64,000 bases of DNA, taken from NCBI GenBank assembly GCA_963728145.1, contig CAVSJA010000007.1, forward strand, positions 124,001 through 188,000. Direction: 5' to 3'. Below are positions 54,526 through 62,790 of the stretch, piece after piece. The stretch comes from CAVSJA01 sp963728145 (GTDB taxonomy: Bacteria > Bacteroidota > Bacteroidia > Chitinophagales > Chitinophagaceae). The notes beneath the pieces are model-generated. The model did no database searches and was not told the origin of the DNA. It worked only from the letters and a program-made list of their open reading frames with translations. Position numbers and translations under genes: made by a program. Within the stretch, counting starts at the first letter, position 1. Each line of letters opens with the position of its first letter.

Positions 54526-55422
54526 TTAATAGAATATGAATTGATATCCCAATACAAGTACATTATAATGGTAGTCGGAAGCAGTAAATGCACCGACATG
54601 AAACTGCAGCTTCACCGAATGTCCTTTTCCCAGTGGAACTGCCCAGGTTCCTCCAAATCGCCAATTATCCATCAGGTCATCTCTTGCGACTTCATCGACC
54701 CTTGTTCTTCCGCCGTTAAACCAGGTACCGTTCACGCTAACCCACATCATATTCTTGAAATAATAAGATAGATGTCCCTGAATACCAAACACCGGCTCCT
54801 GTTCAAGAATTTTTGTTACCAGGAATTCTTTATTATTTGTAAAGAACCAGACACCCGTATAGGCCTCTCCATAGAATCGTCCGAATCTCTTTGAAATACC
54901 GATCTCTGGCTTGAACGCCCAACGATTACTTCCAATATTAATTCTTGCTGCCCGATGATATAAGCCAGTGGGTACACTTGTAACCAAACCCACTCCAAAA
55001 ATTGTTTTTTGAGTATAACTGACAAACAGTTTTCTGTCATATGCAGGTGCACCACTCAAATTAATGCTGAATCGTATTCTCGTGTCACCAAATCCTGTCC
55101 TGGCGCCGCTTGTGTCACGACCATTTATCTGCAGGTTACCCGCGATCTTTGTAAATGGAACTGTGACCTGAATTCGCGCAAGCTTATTGGATATTGCGAA
55201 TGTGCGGATATAGGCTGCTGAAATATTATTCACTGTAATGTTAGCGCCTGAGATCGGTAGGGAAGGATCCGTAAGAATATTTCCCCGCTGCAATGCATAG
55301 ACAGCAACCACAGAATTCAAATTCTTTGGCAATGCTGCATAAATCCTCGGCTCAAGCTCCTGCGCCTCAAGTTGCCAAATAACCAGGGTTAACAAAACCA
55401 ATAAGGTTGCCTGGTATTTCAT
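54526..55422 (-). CDS. Outer-membrane transporter-like barrel (PF13557 type)
   Basis: 298 residues from ATG 55422, whose signal peptide (YQATLLVLLTLVIWQLEAQ) fits; the frame is open 28 codons further but without a signal. Barrel strands and motifs (FGDTRIRFSINLSGAPAYDR, TGLYHRAARINIGSNRWAFK, EIGISKRFGRFYGEAYTGV) recall the phenol-degradation meta-pathway transporter-like family of outer-membrane proteins. Substrate unknown. Confidence 0.75.
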   Translation of the reverse strand: MKYQATLLVLLTLVIWQLEAQELEPRIYAALPKNLNSVVAVYALQRGNILTDPSLPISGANITVNNISAAYIRTFAISNKLARIQVTVPFTKIAGNLQINGRDTSGARTGFGDTRIRFSINLSGAPAYDRKLFVSYTQKTIFGVGLVTSVPTGLYHRAARINIGSNRWAFKPEIGISKRFGRFYGEAYTGVWFFTNNKEFLVTKILEQEPVFGIQGHLSYYFKNMMWVSVNGTWFNGGRTRVDEVARDDLMDNWRFGGTWAVPLGKGHSVKLQFHVGAFTASDYHYNVLVLGYQFIFY

Positions 55423-55575
55423 GCAGGCATTTTTGTTGTTAATTATTTCTGCCCGCGAGTGAGGCGCGGATTTTTTGACTATTGAGATATTTCTATAAAA
55501 AAGCACCCAGGCAGATCAAGATCGCCGGGATGCAGATCAGGATCATTTTAATACACACTTTTTGGCCAGTGTGGA

Positions 55576-56250
55576 CTATTGCCCAACTTTAAAGGTGAGC
55601 CCTCCTCCTAGCACGAACTGGTAAATACTGGAGTACGTACTCACTCCAGCACCTGCGCCTCCAGTGCCGAAATACAGACCTCCTCCAAAACCCTGTGCGA
55701 TTGATAACAATTGGGCCAGAACTTTAATTCCAAACTTTTCGGAAGCCCAGATATTTGCACCTAACCTGGCTCCCCAACCGAATTTTGTGGCACTGTTCTT
55801 ATTACCGTTTGAAGGATTGGTAACGCTCAGAAATGCCGCACCGGCAGCCAATCCACCAAATCCTTCCACTTTACTGCCAGGCTTTTGCATATAGCGGTTT
55901 CCTCCCAGAAGGAGATACCCTATGTTCATATCGAAATTTTCATTTTTGAGTGTACTGCCTATGCCGCCTTGATAGGTAGTAGGAGCTGTGGTAGCGAGGT
56001 TCAGGTAACTCAATTCAAGGGAATAGTTTTGTTTGAGCATGAATTCCACGCCAACTCCCCACTGAAAACCTCCTTTGATTTTTCCATTGTAATAGTTATA
56101 CTGGTCGTAATAAGAATCAAACTTATCATCGAATACATAGTTTGCATAGCCATTGATCCTGGCTTTTTCCGGCGCAGGTTGAGTTGGAGTTTGAGCAAAT
56201 GCCAGACCTGTAATCGCGATCGACAGCGTGAGAAAGAAGAACTTTTTCAT
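55576..56250 (-). CDS. Outer-membrane beta-barrel protein
   Basis: 224 residues from ATG 56250 (signal KKFFFLTLSIAITGLAFAQ); the frame is open eight codons upstream. Eight-strand-like barrel with GFQWGVGVEFMLKQNYSLEL, FGWGARLGANIW and the final FVLGGGLTFKVGQ. Glycine-rich loop (FGGGLYFGTGGAGAG). Unknown function. Confidence 0.75.
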   Translation of the reverse strand: MKKFFFLTLSIAITGLAFAQTPTQPAPEKARINGYANYVFDDKFDSYYDQYNYYNGKIKGGFQWGVGVEFMLKQNYSLELSYLNLATTAPTTYQGGIGSTLKNENFDMNIGYLLLGGNRYMQKPGSKVEGFGGLAAGAAFLSVTNPSNGNKNSATKFGWGARLGANIWASEKFGIKVLAQLLSIAQGFGGGLYFGTGGAGAGVSTYSSIYQFVLGGGLTFKVGQ

Positions 56251-56609
56251 TTTAATTAGTATTTGTTTAAACAATTGACGTTTTAATCGTTCCGGAGGAA
56301 AATAGTCCTCTTCATTCCAACATGGGAAGGCGAGTAAAAGGCAAGAAATGGCGGAAAGAGAAATGGTCTTATTATTTCCTTTTCATAGGAGGGATTTTCT
56401 GAGCTAAATGCGGCTTGAAATTTATTTAATTATTGTGAAATAATCATTTGTTACCGTAAAATGGGGCCCGTACCCCAAAACACTCAGATTCATAGAACTA
56501 ATGAGTCTGGAAACCTTGTTTTACCTCCTTTGTTTGTTGAAGACACAATACCTCCTTATTTTATCAATGATGTTGCGAAAAGTCATTCGTAAACTACAAC
56601 GAGCTGTAC
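56251..56609. other. Intergenic gap
   Basis: About 360 bases with no gene-like frame, repeat array or clear terminator. It separates the barrel genes from the DUF202-pentapeptide group, so it may contain a promoter for the former. Confidence 0.5.
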
Positions 56610-57197
56610 TCACTGCCTGAATAATGCTCCCAGAAACAGAATCAATCCAATAACAAGCATTAATATTGACAAAATGGATGAAAGAGAGCGTTGAATTTCA
56701 GGATAATCCTGTTTCAGTTTCTTATAAGCGATATGATGTTGGATTTGTGCAAGTAATAATCCAAGAAACCCAAAGGCAATCATGATCATTCCCAATATGC
56801 GGGGCGATAAGAGACGATTTGATTGAGTATTATCCTTTTGAAACTCCTCAAAAAATTTATAGATGGTAAAGCCAAAGGAAATCATAGATGTGGCTGTTCT
56901 CACCCAGGACATCAGCGTTCTCTCATAAGAAAGTGCAGTTCTTTGGTAAGAAAGATCCGTTCTTGTTTCAGACAGGTCCGTTCTATGTTCAGACATGCCG
57001 GTACGATGCTCCGACATTCGCGTACGATGTTCCGACATTTGCGTGCGATCCTTGGAAAGTTCTACTGAAAGCGATTCTCCTTGAAGCGTTTTCTCATCGC
57101 CCGTTATTTTTTCTTCAATCTTTTTTTGAAGATCAGTGGGTTGATCATTTTCCAAATTGCTTTCCAAAGGATTTTTATTTTTGTTTTTTTCTTCCAT
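56610..57197 (-). CDS. DUF202-family membrane protein with an expanded RT heptad array
   Basis: 195 residues. A charged N-terminus (1-48) leads into eight RT pairs spaced exactly seven residues apart (51-52 to 100-101: DRTQMSE, HRTRMSE, HRTGMSE, ... YERTLMSWVRT). The last three heptads are the normal DUF202 signature; the rest appear to be copies of it, giving a long amphipathic coiled helix. Three membrane helices follow (SMISFGFTIYKFFEEF; ILGMIMIAFGFLGLLLAQI; ILSILMLVIGLILFLGALF). The ATG lies 23 bases inside the pentapeptide gene upstream. Function of DUF202 is unknown. Confidence 0.82.
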   Translation of the reverse strand: MEEKNKNKNPLESNLENDQPTDLQKKIEEKITGDEKTLQGESLSVELSKDRTQMSEHRTRMSEHRTGMSEHRTDLSETRTDLSYQRTALSYERTLMSWVRTATSMISFGFTIYKFFEEFQKDNTQSNRLLSPRILGMIMIAFGFLGLLLAQIQHHIAYKKLKQDYPEIQRSLSSILSILMLVIGLILFLGALFRQ

Positions 57198-58065
57198 CGC
57201 CTTTCATCCAGTTTTCGTTGATGATGCAATTCATTTTTCTCGAATCACCCCATTCTACTGTTGAAACATCTGCATTGCTAAAATCCGAGTTATGTAATTC
57301 TGATTTTGAAAAATTCGCTTCGGTAAGTTTGGAATTGCGGAATGAGGTTCCGAAACGGGAGGTGATCCAACATGCAGCACTCCGCAAGAAATCAAAACCC
57401 TTTGCCCCGCTTAACGCTCGCTTGCTCACCAGGGCGCAACTAATCGCCATGATCACTGTTCCAATCCCGCCACCTAGGGTTTTTCCGAAAAACCCGCCAA
57501 ACAATGCAACAATTATGAACAAAATATTAGAAAGAGCGCCGGCGGTTGTTCTTGCAATTGTTCCAACGATAAACATTAGTACAGTTAATATCAATGCTAA
57601 AACCAGGTACAGCATTCCTCGCCCCGTTCCCAATCCTGAAAAATAAGCTATCAATCCGACTATTATCGCAACAGTGATTATTGGCAGGATAAATGTTTTT
57701 ATCGCATGACCTCCCCCCTTCCAGTATGCATAAACAATAAAAAGGAGCACAATTATTAATGTTGAAATTCCTGCAATCTTCAAATTTTTATCGCTGGACG
57801 CGATCATGCCCTGGACAATAGTTCCCGCAAGCATGGCTATATAACCGGAGAATGCAGAGATCGCCAATGCCCCAATAAATATGAATACTTTTTTCATTGG
57901 AGTTATTCCAGCTCTAACCTGCGTGAAGTTTGCTCCTGTCAAATCAGAACCGGTGAAATCCGCTCCGCGGATATCGCTCTCCAAAAAATTCGCATAGCTT
58001 AGGTTTTTATCCCTGAAGGAAACTCCTTGAAGGTTCTGACGGGTATAGTCTTTAGGCATGGGCAT
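57175..58065 (-). CDS. Pentapeptide-repeat protein with embedded membrane core
   Basis: 296 residues. Pentapeptide repeats at the N-terminus (NLQGVSFRDKNLSYANFLES, to about 48) and again near the C-terminus (SFRNSKLTEANFSKSELHNS, about 238-270) flank about six hydrophobic helices (VFIFIGALAISAFSGYIAML ... IGTVIMAISCALV). The A(N/D)LxX pattern forms a right-handed beta helix; a split beta helix around a membrane domain is unusual. Overlaps the DUF202 gene by 23 bases. Confidence 0.78.
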   Translation of the reverse strand: MPMPKDYTRQNLQGVSFRDKNLSYANFLESDIRGADFTGSDLTGANFTQVRAGITPMKKVFIFIGALAISAFSGYIAMLAGTIVQGMIASSDKNLKIAGISTLIIVLLFIVYAYWKGGGHAIKTFILPIITVAIIVGLIAYFSGLGTGRGMLYLVLALILTVLMFIVGTIARTTAGALSNILFIIVALFGGFFGKTLGGGIGTVIMAISCALVSKRALSGAKGFDFLRSAACWITSRFGTSFRNSKLTEANFSKSELHNSDFSNADVSTVEWGDSRKMNCIINENWMKGDGRKKQK

Positions 58066-58122
58066 ACTATTTCATATTTGAAATTTTAAATTGCATATTT
58101 CGCCCTAAGGTTCATGCTGTTA

Positions 58123-58521
58123 CTATTTTTCTATTTTCATTTCTGTTTTCTCTGTTTTCATAATTAATGATTCTGTTTCTTCGTTTAATTCCTTTACGAG
58201 GAAATAATTCAAGAAGGTGCGGATTACCGCAACGGCTCCAAGAATGATGAGTTTCTCATAGGTGGGGGAGATGATGGTCCCGGCGATATCTGCTGCCAGT
58301 TGAAATTCGAGTGCAACAACCAACCATCCGCCAAAATTTCTTCGGAAGATGGTATGACGAGGGTGCGGACCTTTGAAAATCTGTCGCTCCTGATTGCTCC
58401 GTATGAAAGAAAGAATAACTCCTACAATAATCGTTAACAATGAAAGGGCATTTAATATCAGTTCAGCCAATTCCCCCACTGAATAAAGACCGGACCTGAT
58501 GCTTTCAATGACTTCGTTCAT
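58123..58521 (-). CDS. DUF1622 membrane protein
   Basis: 132 residues: LILNALSLLTIIVGVILSFI helix, the RRNFGGWLVVALEFQLAADI motif that marks DUF1622, then KLIILGAVAVIRTFLNYFLV and a charged tail. Predicted inner-membrane protein of unknown function. It is 57 bases upstream of the pentapeptide gene and 22 bases downstream of the Spy-like gene. Confidence 0.85.
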   Translation of the reverse strand: MNEVIESIRSGLYSVGELAELILNALSLLTIIVGVILSFIRSNQERQIFKGPHPRHTIFRRNFGGWLVVALEFQLAADIAGTIISPTYEKLIILGAVAVIRTFLNYFLVKELNEETESLIMKTEKTEMKIEK

Positions 58522-58543
58522 ACCTTTGTTTTGTTCACCTGGG

Positions 58544-58927
58544 TTAAGTTTTATTCTTTTTATAGTTTTCCTTTAGCTGTTCCTTTACCTCTTCCTTCTT
58601 CACGAGCCAGGTCTTATATTGGTCGGCGCTTAAAATATTTTTCAGTTCCTTTTCTTTTGCATCTTCATTCGACTTGAGCGTCTGAAGTTTTTGTTTCTTG
58701 TTGAGTGAACTCTTCTTCAGGTCCATATTCCTTCTGGCGTATTTCAGATTTATTTCATTCGCTTGCCCAACCTGGTCCTCACTCAGATTGAGATTTGTCT
58801 TCATCCATTCTGTAGTTTTTGTTGCCATTTCTTCTGCGCTAACAGGAGCTTTCTGTTGCGCATGAACCAAGGTGATCACTACCAGTAGTAGTGCCAACAT
58901 GAATCCGCTTGACCTGTTTTTTTTCAT
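58544..58927 (-). CDS. Small secreted helical protein (Spy/LTXXQ-like)
   Basis: 127 residues with signal peptide (FMLALLLVVITLVHAQ) and a helical, Lys-rich body with TNLNLSEDQVGQANEINLKY and ELKNILSADQYKTWLVKKEE, two LS-x-x-Q motifs as in Spy-type proteins. Short distance to DUF1622 suggests one operon. Likely periplasmic chaperone-like or metal-stress protein; inferred. Confidence 0.72.
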   Translation of the reverse strand: MKKNRSSGFMLALLLVVITLVHAQQKAPVSAEEMATKTTEWMKTNLNLSEDQVGQANEINLKYARRNMDLKKSSLNKKQKLQTLKSNEDAKEKELKNILSADQYKTWLVKKEEVKEQLKENYKKNKT

Positions 58928-58970
58928 AACACAGTTTTTAATATTTCATATTTCTCCCAATAGTTCCTGA

Positions 58971-58988
58971 TCCCGATAGCTATCGGGA
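58971..58988. repeat. 18-bp perfect palindrome TCCCGATAGCTATCGGGA
   Basis: Perfect palindrome in the spacer between the Spy-like gene and the next upstream gene. The sequence CCCGATAGCTATCGGG is, from general experience, a frequent dispersed palindrome in Bacteroidota genomes. Too short for a terminator in this position. Confidence 0.75.
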
Positions 58989-59044
58989 GGGATTTCATCT
59001 TTCCTACAGGTTTCGGATTGCCACGATTTAGGCAAATTCAGTTT

Positions 59045-59533
59045 TCACATATTTTTTGTTTCGATAGGTATTGTGTCGATGGTTATTTCTTCCTTTACAT
59101 TCCTGGTATACTTTAAACTGATATCGGGAGGAATTCCAATCTTCATTGATAATCCACGAAAGAGATAATGAGATAAATTCATCCCTTTCTGTAAATCATC
59201 GGCTTTCTTCAAGCCTTGTACGATTAGAATAAGAATTTTCTTATCCTTGTTTTCCTCCATTAATTTTTCAATAGTTCCGGGATCTACTTCTTTTTCCTTT
59301 ACGAATTGAAGCGATATTCCCGGCGGGATATTTACATCAACACTAACATCTTTCATGTTAAAGCCCGTTACATCAATTAATGGCGCCAGGCCAAGGATAT
59401 CGTTTACCAATGTTTTGAGTTTATCCTGGCTCATTTCTTTAATATTCTTCAGAAATGAAACAGAGTCTTTCAGTTTGGTGTCGATCGAGTCAACAGCCTC
59501 TGAAAAACCGGATTTAATTGTTTCGATTTCCAT
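59045..59533 (-). CDS. Unknown cytoplasmic protein with an internal duplicated motif
   Basis: 162 residues, no signal or membrane helix. Two related segments occur: VDVNIPPGISLQFVKEKEVD (about 65-84) and MKIGIPPDISLKYTRNVKEE (about 131-150), sharing I-PP-ISL-(F/Y)-(V/T)-K/R. The N-terminal 60 residues are helical and charged (LKDSVSFLKNIKEMSQDKLK). I do not recognise the family. It sits between the FGE-like gene and the Spy-like gene. Confidence 0.68.
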   Translation of the reverse strand: MEIETIKSGFSEAVDSIDTKLKDSVSFLKNIKEMSQDKLKTLVNDILGLAPLIDVTGFNMKDVSVDVNIPPGISLQFVKEKEVDPGTIEKLMEENKDKKILILIVQGLKKADDLQKGMNLSHYLFRGLSMKIGIPPDISLKYTRNVKEEITIDTIPIETKNM

Positions 59534-59606
59534 ACAAGAGGTTTTGAGTGTTAGAAATAATAATTTCTGGTATTACTCTTATTTTATTTATTGAAATGAT
59601 GAACAT

Positions 59607-60584
59607 TTACTTGTTTCGTACTATACACCTGAACCCTAAATGACTCATTCCGCTATCAATCATCTGCGGTTGTCGGGCAGCGGGCCGATACCGTAAACAA
59701 TAATTCGGCGCGCAAATATGCGAACCGCCTTTCACTACTTTTCTTGGAATTTTAATTTGTGGTTGGTTTGGATCAAAACTCATGTTGGGGGACGTCACTC
59801 TTGGATTAACATGCGTGGTGCAACAGGTTTTTACTTTATTAGCACTTTCATCCAGATGGGGCACATACCAGTCACTTGTCCATTCCCAAACATTTCCTGC
59901 CATGTCAAATAATCCATAACCATTAGGTTCAAACGAACCTACCGGTGACGTACCTTCATATTTATCCACTAATAAATTCTGATAAGGAAACTCACCCTGC
60001 CAGGTATTTGCCATTGGTTTAGTCAACTGCTCATCTTCATCTCCCCAGGTGAAATTCATTCCATTTAATCCACCTCTTGCTGCAAATTCCCACTCAGCTT
60101 CTGTTGGTAATTCTTTCCCTGACCATTTTGCATAGGCTTCTGCATCTTCATAAGCTATATGTACAACCGGATGATCCTTGATTCCGAGAATGGAACTTTG
60201 CGGGCCCAATGGATGTTTCCAACTTGTTCCTGGCACCCATTGCCACCAGTTGAAATAGCTCTTTAGATTTACAGGCCCCTGAGATTTTTTGAAAACCAAT
60301 GCACCCGGTGCCAACAATTCAGGCTTTGCTCCGGGATAGTCGGCAGGATTCAATGGCCGTTCCGCGACAGTTAAATAACCAGTTTCATCGACAAATTTTT
60401 TATAGTCTGCATTTGTTACTTCGTATTTATCTATATAAAATCCGTCTACAGTTACTTTATGTACGGGTTTTTCTTCGGGATAGAATTTATCGGACCCCAT
60501 TAGGAATTTTCCACCCGGTATGAGAACCATTCTATCCAGGTTAACCGATTTTGTCTCTTCTTTTTGATTTGTGATTTCAACCAT
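59607..60584 (-). CDS. Formylglycine-generating enzyme (SUMF1 family)
   Basis: 325 residues. The FGE-sulfatase domain spans most of the protein (MVLIPGGKFLMGSDKFYPEE ... FYIDKYEVTNADYKKFV ... LPTEAEWEFAARGG ... GNVWEWTSDWY). The catalytic cysteine pair C291 and C296 is present in GGSHICAPNYCLRYRPAARQ with the five-residue spacing of true FGEs, so this should oxidise the sulfatase active-site cysteine to formylglycine. No signal peptide, matching the cytoplasmic sulfatases encoded upstream. Confidence 0.9.
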   Translation of the reverse strand: MVEITNQKEETKSVNLDRMVLIPGGKFLMGSDKFYPEEKPVHKVTVDGFYIDKYEVTNADYKKFVDETGYLTVAERPLNPADYPGAKPELLAPGALVFKKSQGPVNLKSYFNWWQWVPGTSWKHPLGPQSSILGIKDHPVVHIAYEDAEAYAKWSGKELPTEAEWEFAARGGLNGMNFTWGDEDEQLTKPMANTWQGEFPYQNLLVDKYEGTSPVGSFEPNGYGLFDMAGNVWEWTSDWYVPHLDESANKVKTCCTTHVNPRVTSPNMSFDPNQPQIKIPRKVVKGGSHICAPNYCLRYRPAARQPQMIDSGMSHLGFRCIVRNK

Positions 60585-60641
60585 TTTATATAGATCTTTT
60601 GGTTTAACTGTTATAAATCATTTTAGTTAACTCCTTTACTA

Positions 60642-61034
60642 TCATTGTCTGAACAACGCCGCTAAAAACAATGCAAGACCAAAAAACAAAATCAGAATTG
60701 CGAGAACGCCTGCCTTAGACTTTTCTATTGTCGGATAACTTTTCCTTAATTTTTTCATCATCGAATTATGTTCTGCTAACCCCCAAAAAAGAGCGAGCAG
60801 ACCAAAGCCGATCATGATCATTCCGGTTATCCTTGGGGTTAAGAACTGTTCTGCTGATCGCGTCTTGACGGTTTCATGGAAGAACTTGTAGATGGTGAAA
60901 CCGAAAGAGATTAAGGAAATAGCTGTTCGGATCCATGCCATCAACGTCCTGTTCTCGCCAAGCACGGTTCTTTCAAAAGCAAGATCATTACTGTTCAATA
61001 TTTGCTCTTTACCGGTATGTTCGCCCTCCTCCAT
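60642..61034 (-). CDS. DUF202-family membrane protein
   Basis: 130 residues. Normal-length DUF202: LAFERTVLGENRTLMAWIRT (three RT pairs at seven-residue spacing), then SLISFGFTIYKFF, MIMIGFGLLALFWGLAEH and AGVLAILILFFGLALFLAAL. It is a paralogue of the gene at 56610-57197 without the heptad expansion, including the same final LFLAALFRQ. Lies between the FGE and the first sulfatase. Confidence 0.85.
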   Translation of the reverse strand: MEEGEHTGKEQILNSNDLAFERTVLGENRTLMAWIRTAISLISFGFTIYKFFHETVKTRSAEQFLTPRITGMIMIGFGLLALFWGLAEHNSMMKKLRKSYPTIEKSKAGVLAILILFFGLALFLAALFRQ

Positions 61035-61093
61035 GAAACATTAGTTTTAGATGGTATAGCCGGGACCAGCAAGATCCCGGCTATACTAAACTG

Positions 61094-62650
61094 TTAGTGA
61101 TTTCCTATCGCTGCTTCCGACATTTTTTCCATTGCATCATCAATGGTAAACGTATTGGGCTTCTGCACGGCCGGAAATTCCTTAAACGTATCTGCAAACC
61201 TCGAGGCTGCCGTTTGGGCAGCATAGATGAAGTAGGCATTGTGCAATACCCAATCCCAGTATGTGTTTGAGGTGACATCAGCAAACTCATATGGATCGGT
61301 GCGCAGGTTGAACACTTTCGGAAGGCGGAGCCGGATGAATGGTTCTGCCCAAACGCCAAGGGTTCCCTGGAGGCGTTGTTCCATAAACACCAACTTCCAG
61401 TTATCATATCGTATCGCCAGCACGTCCCCGTCATCGCTGAAGTAGAAGAAAAACTTCCTCGGACTTTCTTTTACCTCGCCGGTTAGATAGGGGAGAAGAT
61501 TGTAGCCATCAATAAGATTTTTATATGTTCTGCCGATGGCTTTGACTCCTTTTCTCAATTTGTCAATGATATCGGGTTCGCCTGCCATTGCCAGAAAAGT
61601 CGGTAACCAGTCGTGATGCTGGACAATTCCATTGGAAATTGACCCCGCCTTGATCTTACCAGGCCAGCGTACAAGCAGTGGAATCCGGAAAGCTCCTTCC
61701 CAATTTGTATTTTTTTCACTCCGGAATGGAGTAGTGCCTGCATCGGGCCAACTGTTTCTATGCGGCCCATTGTCGGTAGAATACATCACAAAGGTATTTT
61801 CCGAAATATCCAGCTCATCAAGGAGGTCTAACATTTCCCCAACTAGTTTGTCATGGTCGATCATTGTATCGTGATAGGGTGACTGCCAGCGCCCCGCCTG
61901 ACCCAGACTTTCCTTCTTTGTATGCGTGATGAAGTGCATATGAGTGGTGTTCAGCCAAACGAAGAAAGGTGTACCATCTTTATTGGCCTGTTTGATGAAC
62001 TTTGTAGCTGCAACCTTGAATTCATCATCGCAGGTTTCCATTCTCTTTTTGTTCAATGGGCCTGTATCTTCAATCTCTTGCTTCCCGACCTTTCCCCAAC
62101 GCGGCATTTCAGTTGAGTCCTCTTTTTCGGTTGCCCATGAGTGTATGACACCGCGGGGGCCGAATTTTTGCTTGAAACCAGGAATATCCTTATCCGTTGG
62201 ATAATTAGCCATTTCCGGTTCTTCCTCTGCATTCAGATGATAAAGATTTCCAAAGAACTCATCGAACCCATGATTGGTTGGCAACATATGGTTCAGGTCA
62301 CCAAGATGGTTCTTACCAAACTGACCCGTCACATATCCCTGATTTTTCAAGAGGGCTGCAATAGTGACCAGGTCATCATTCATACCAACCGGGGCGGCTG
62401 GAATGCCGACTTTGGACAATCCCGTACGATACACACTTTGCCCTGTAATAAAAGAAGATCTTCCGGCAGTGCATGATTGCTCACCATAAGAATCTGTAAA
62501 CATCATTCCTTCTTTGGCAATCCGGTCAATATTGGGAGTTTGATATCCCATAACGCCATGCGAATAACAACTGAGATTGGATATTCCGATATCATCTCCC
62601 CAGATAACAAGGATGTTTGGTTGTTTTTGATTTGATTTTTCTTTTGCCAT
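61094..62650 (-). CDS. Cysteine-type sulfatase (arylsulfatase family)
   Basis: 518 residues without a signal peptide. Metal ligands D19-D20 (WGDDIG), active-site C60 in QSCTAGRSSF (C-x-A-x-R type), G112-KNH-LGD, HMHF, and STDNGPH are present. C60 must be converted to formylglycine by the FGE encoded downstream. Hydrolyses a sulfate ester in the cytoplasm; the substrate is unknown. Length and order of motifs are normal. The second sulfatase gene lies upstream. Confidence 0.9.
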   Translation of the reverse strand: MAKEKSNQKQPNILVIWGDDIGISNLSCYSHGVMGYQTPNIDRIAKEGMMFTDSYGEQSCTAGRSSFITGQSVYRTGLSKVGIPAAPVGMNDDLVTIAALLKNQGYVTGQFGKNHLGDLNHMLPTNHGFDEFFGNLYHLNAEEEPEMANYPTDKDIPGFKQKFGPRGVIHSWATEKEDSTEMPRWGKVGKQEIEDTGPLNKKRMETCDDEFKVAATKFIKQANKDGTPFFVWLNTTHMHFITHTKKESLGQAGRWQSPYHDTMIDHDKLVGEMLDLLDELDISENTFVMYSTDNGPHRNSWPDAGTTPFRSEKNTNWEGAFRIPLLVRWPGKIKAGSISNGIVQHHDWLPTFLAMAGEPDIIDKLRKGVKAIGRTYKNLIDGYNLLPYLTGEVKESPRKFFFYFSDDGDVLAIRYDNWKLVFMEQRLQGTLGVWAEPFIRLRLPKVFNLRTDPYEFADVTSNTYWDWVLHNAYFIYAAQTAASRFADTFKEFPAVQKPNTFTIDDAMEKMSEAAIGNH

Positions 62651-62732
62651 AATTTTTCATTTAATGTTTTTCACCACTTATTCGTTTCCAGGAGAAATCT
62701 TGTTCGCTAGTTCCGTAGCCTTTCTATATTTT

Positions 62733-62779
62733 CAAAAAAGCCAATTCATACAGCCGATGATTTGCACGGCTGTATGAAT
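62733..62779 (-). terminator. Intrinsic terminator after the upstream sulfatase gene
   Basis: On the minus strand ATTCATACAGCCG (62779-62767) pairs perfectly over 13 bp with CGGCTGTATGAAT (62756-62744), followed by GGCTTTTTTG. It ends transcripts from the gene at 62791 onward. Confidence 0.85.
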
Positions 62780-62790
62780 CTTTATCTTAT

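Noticed and set aside
56888..57646. 252-codon plus-strand open frame
   Set aside because: It is antisense to the DUF202 and pentapeptide genes, which have clear family signatures; its composition is a shadow of theirs.
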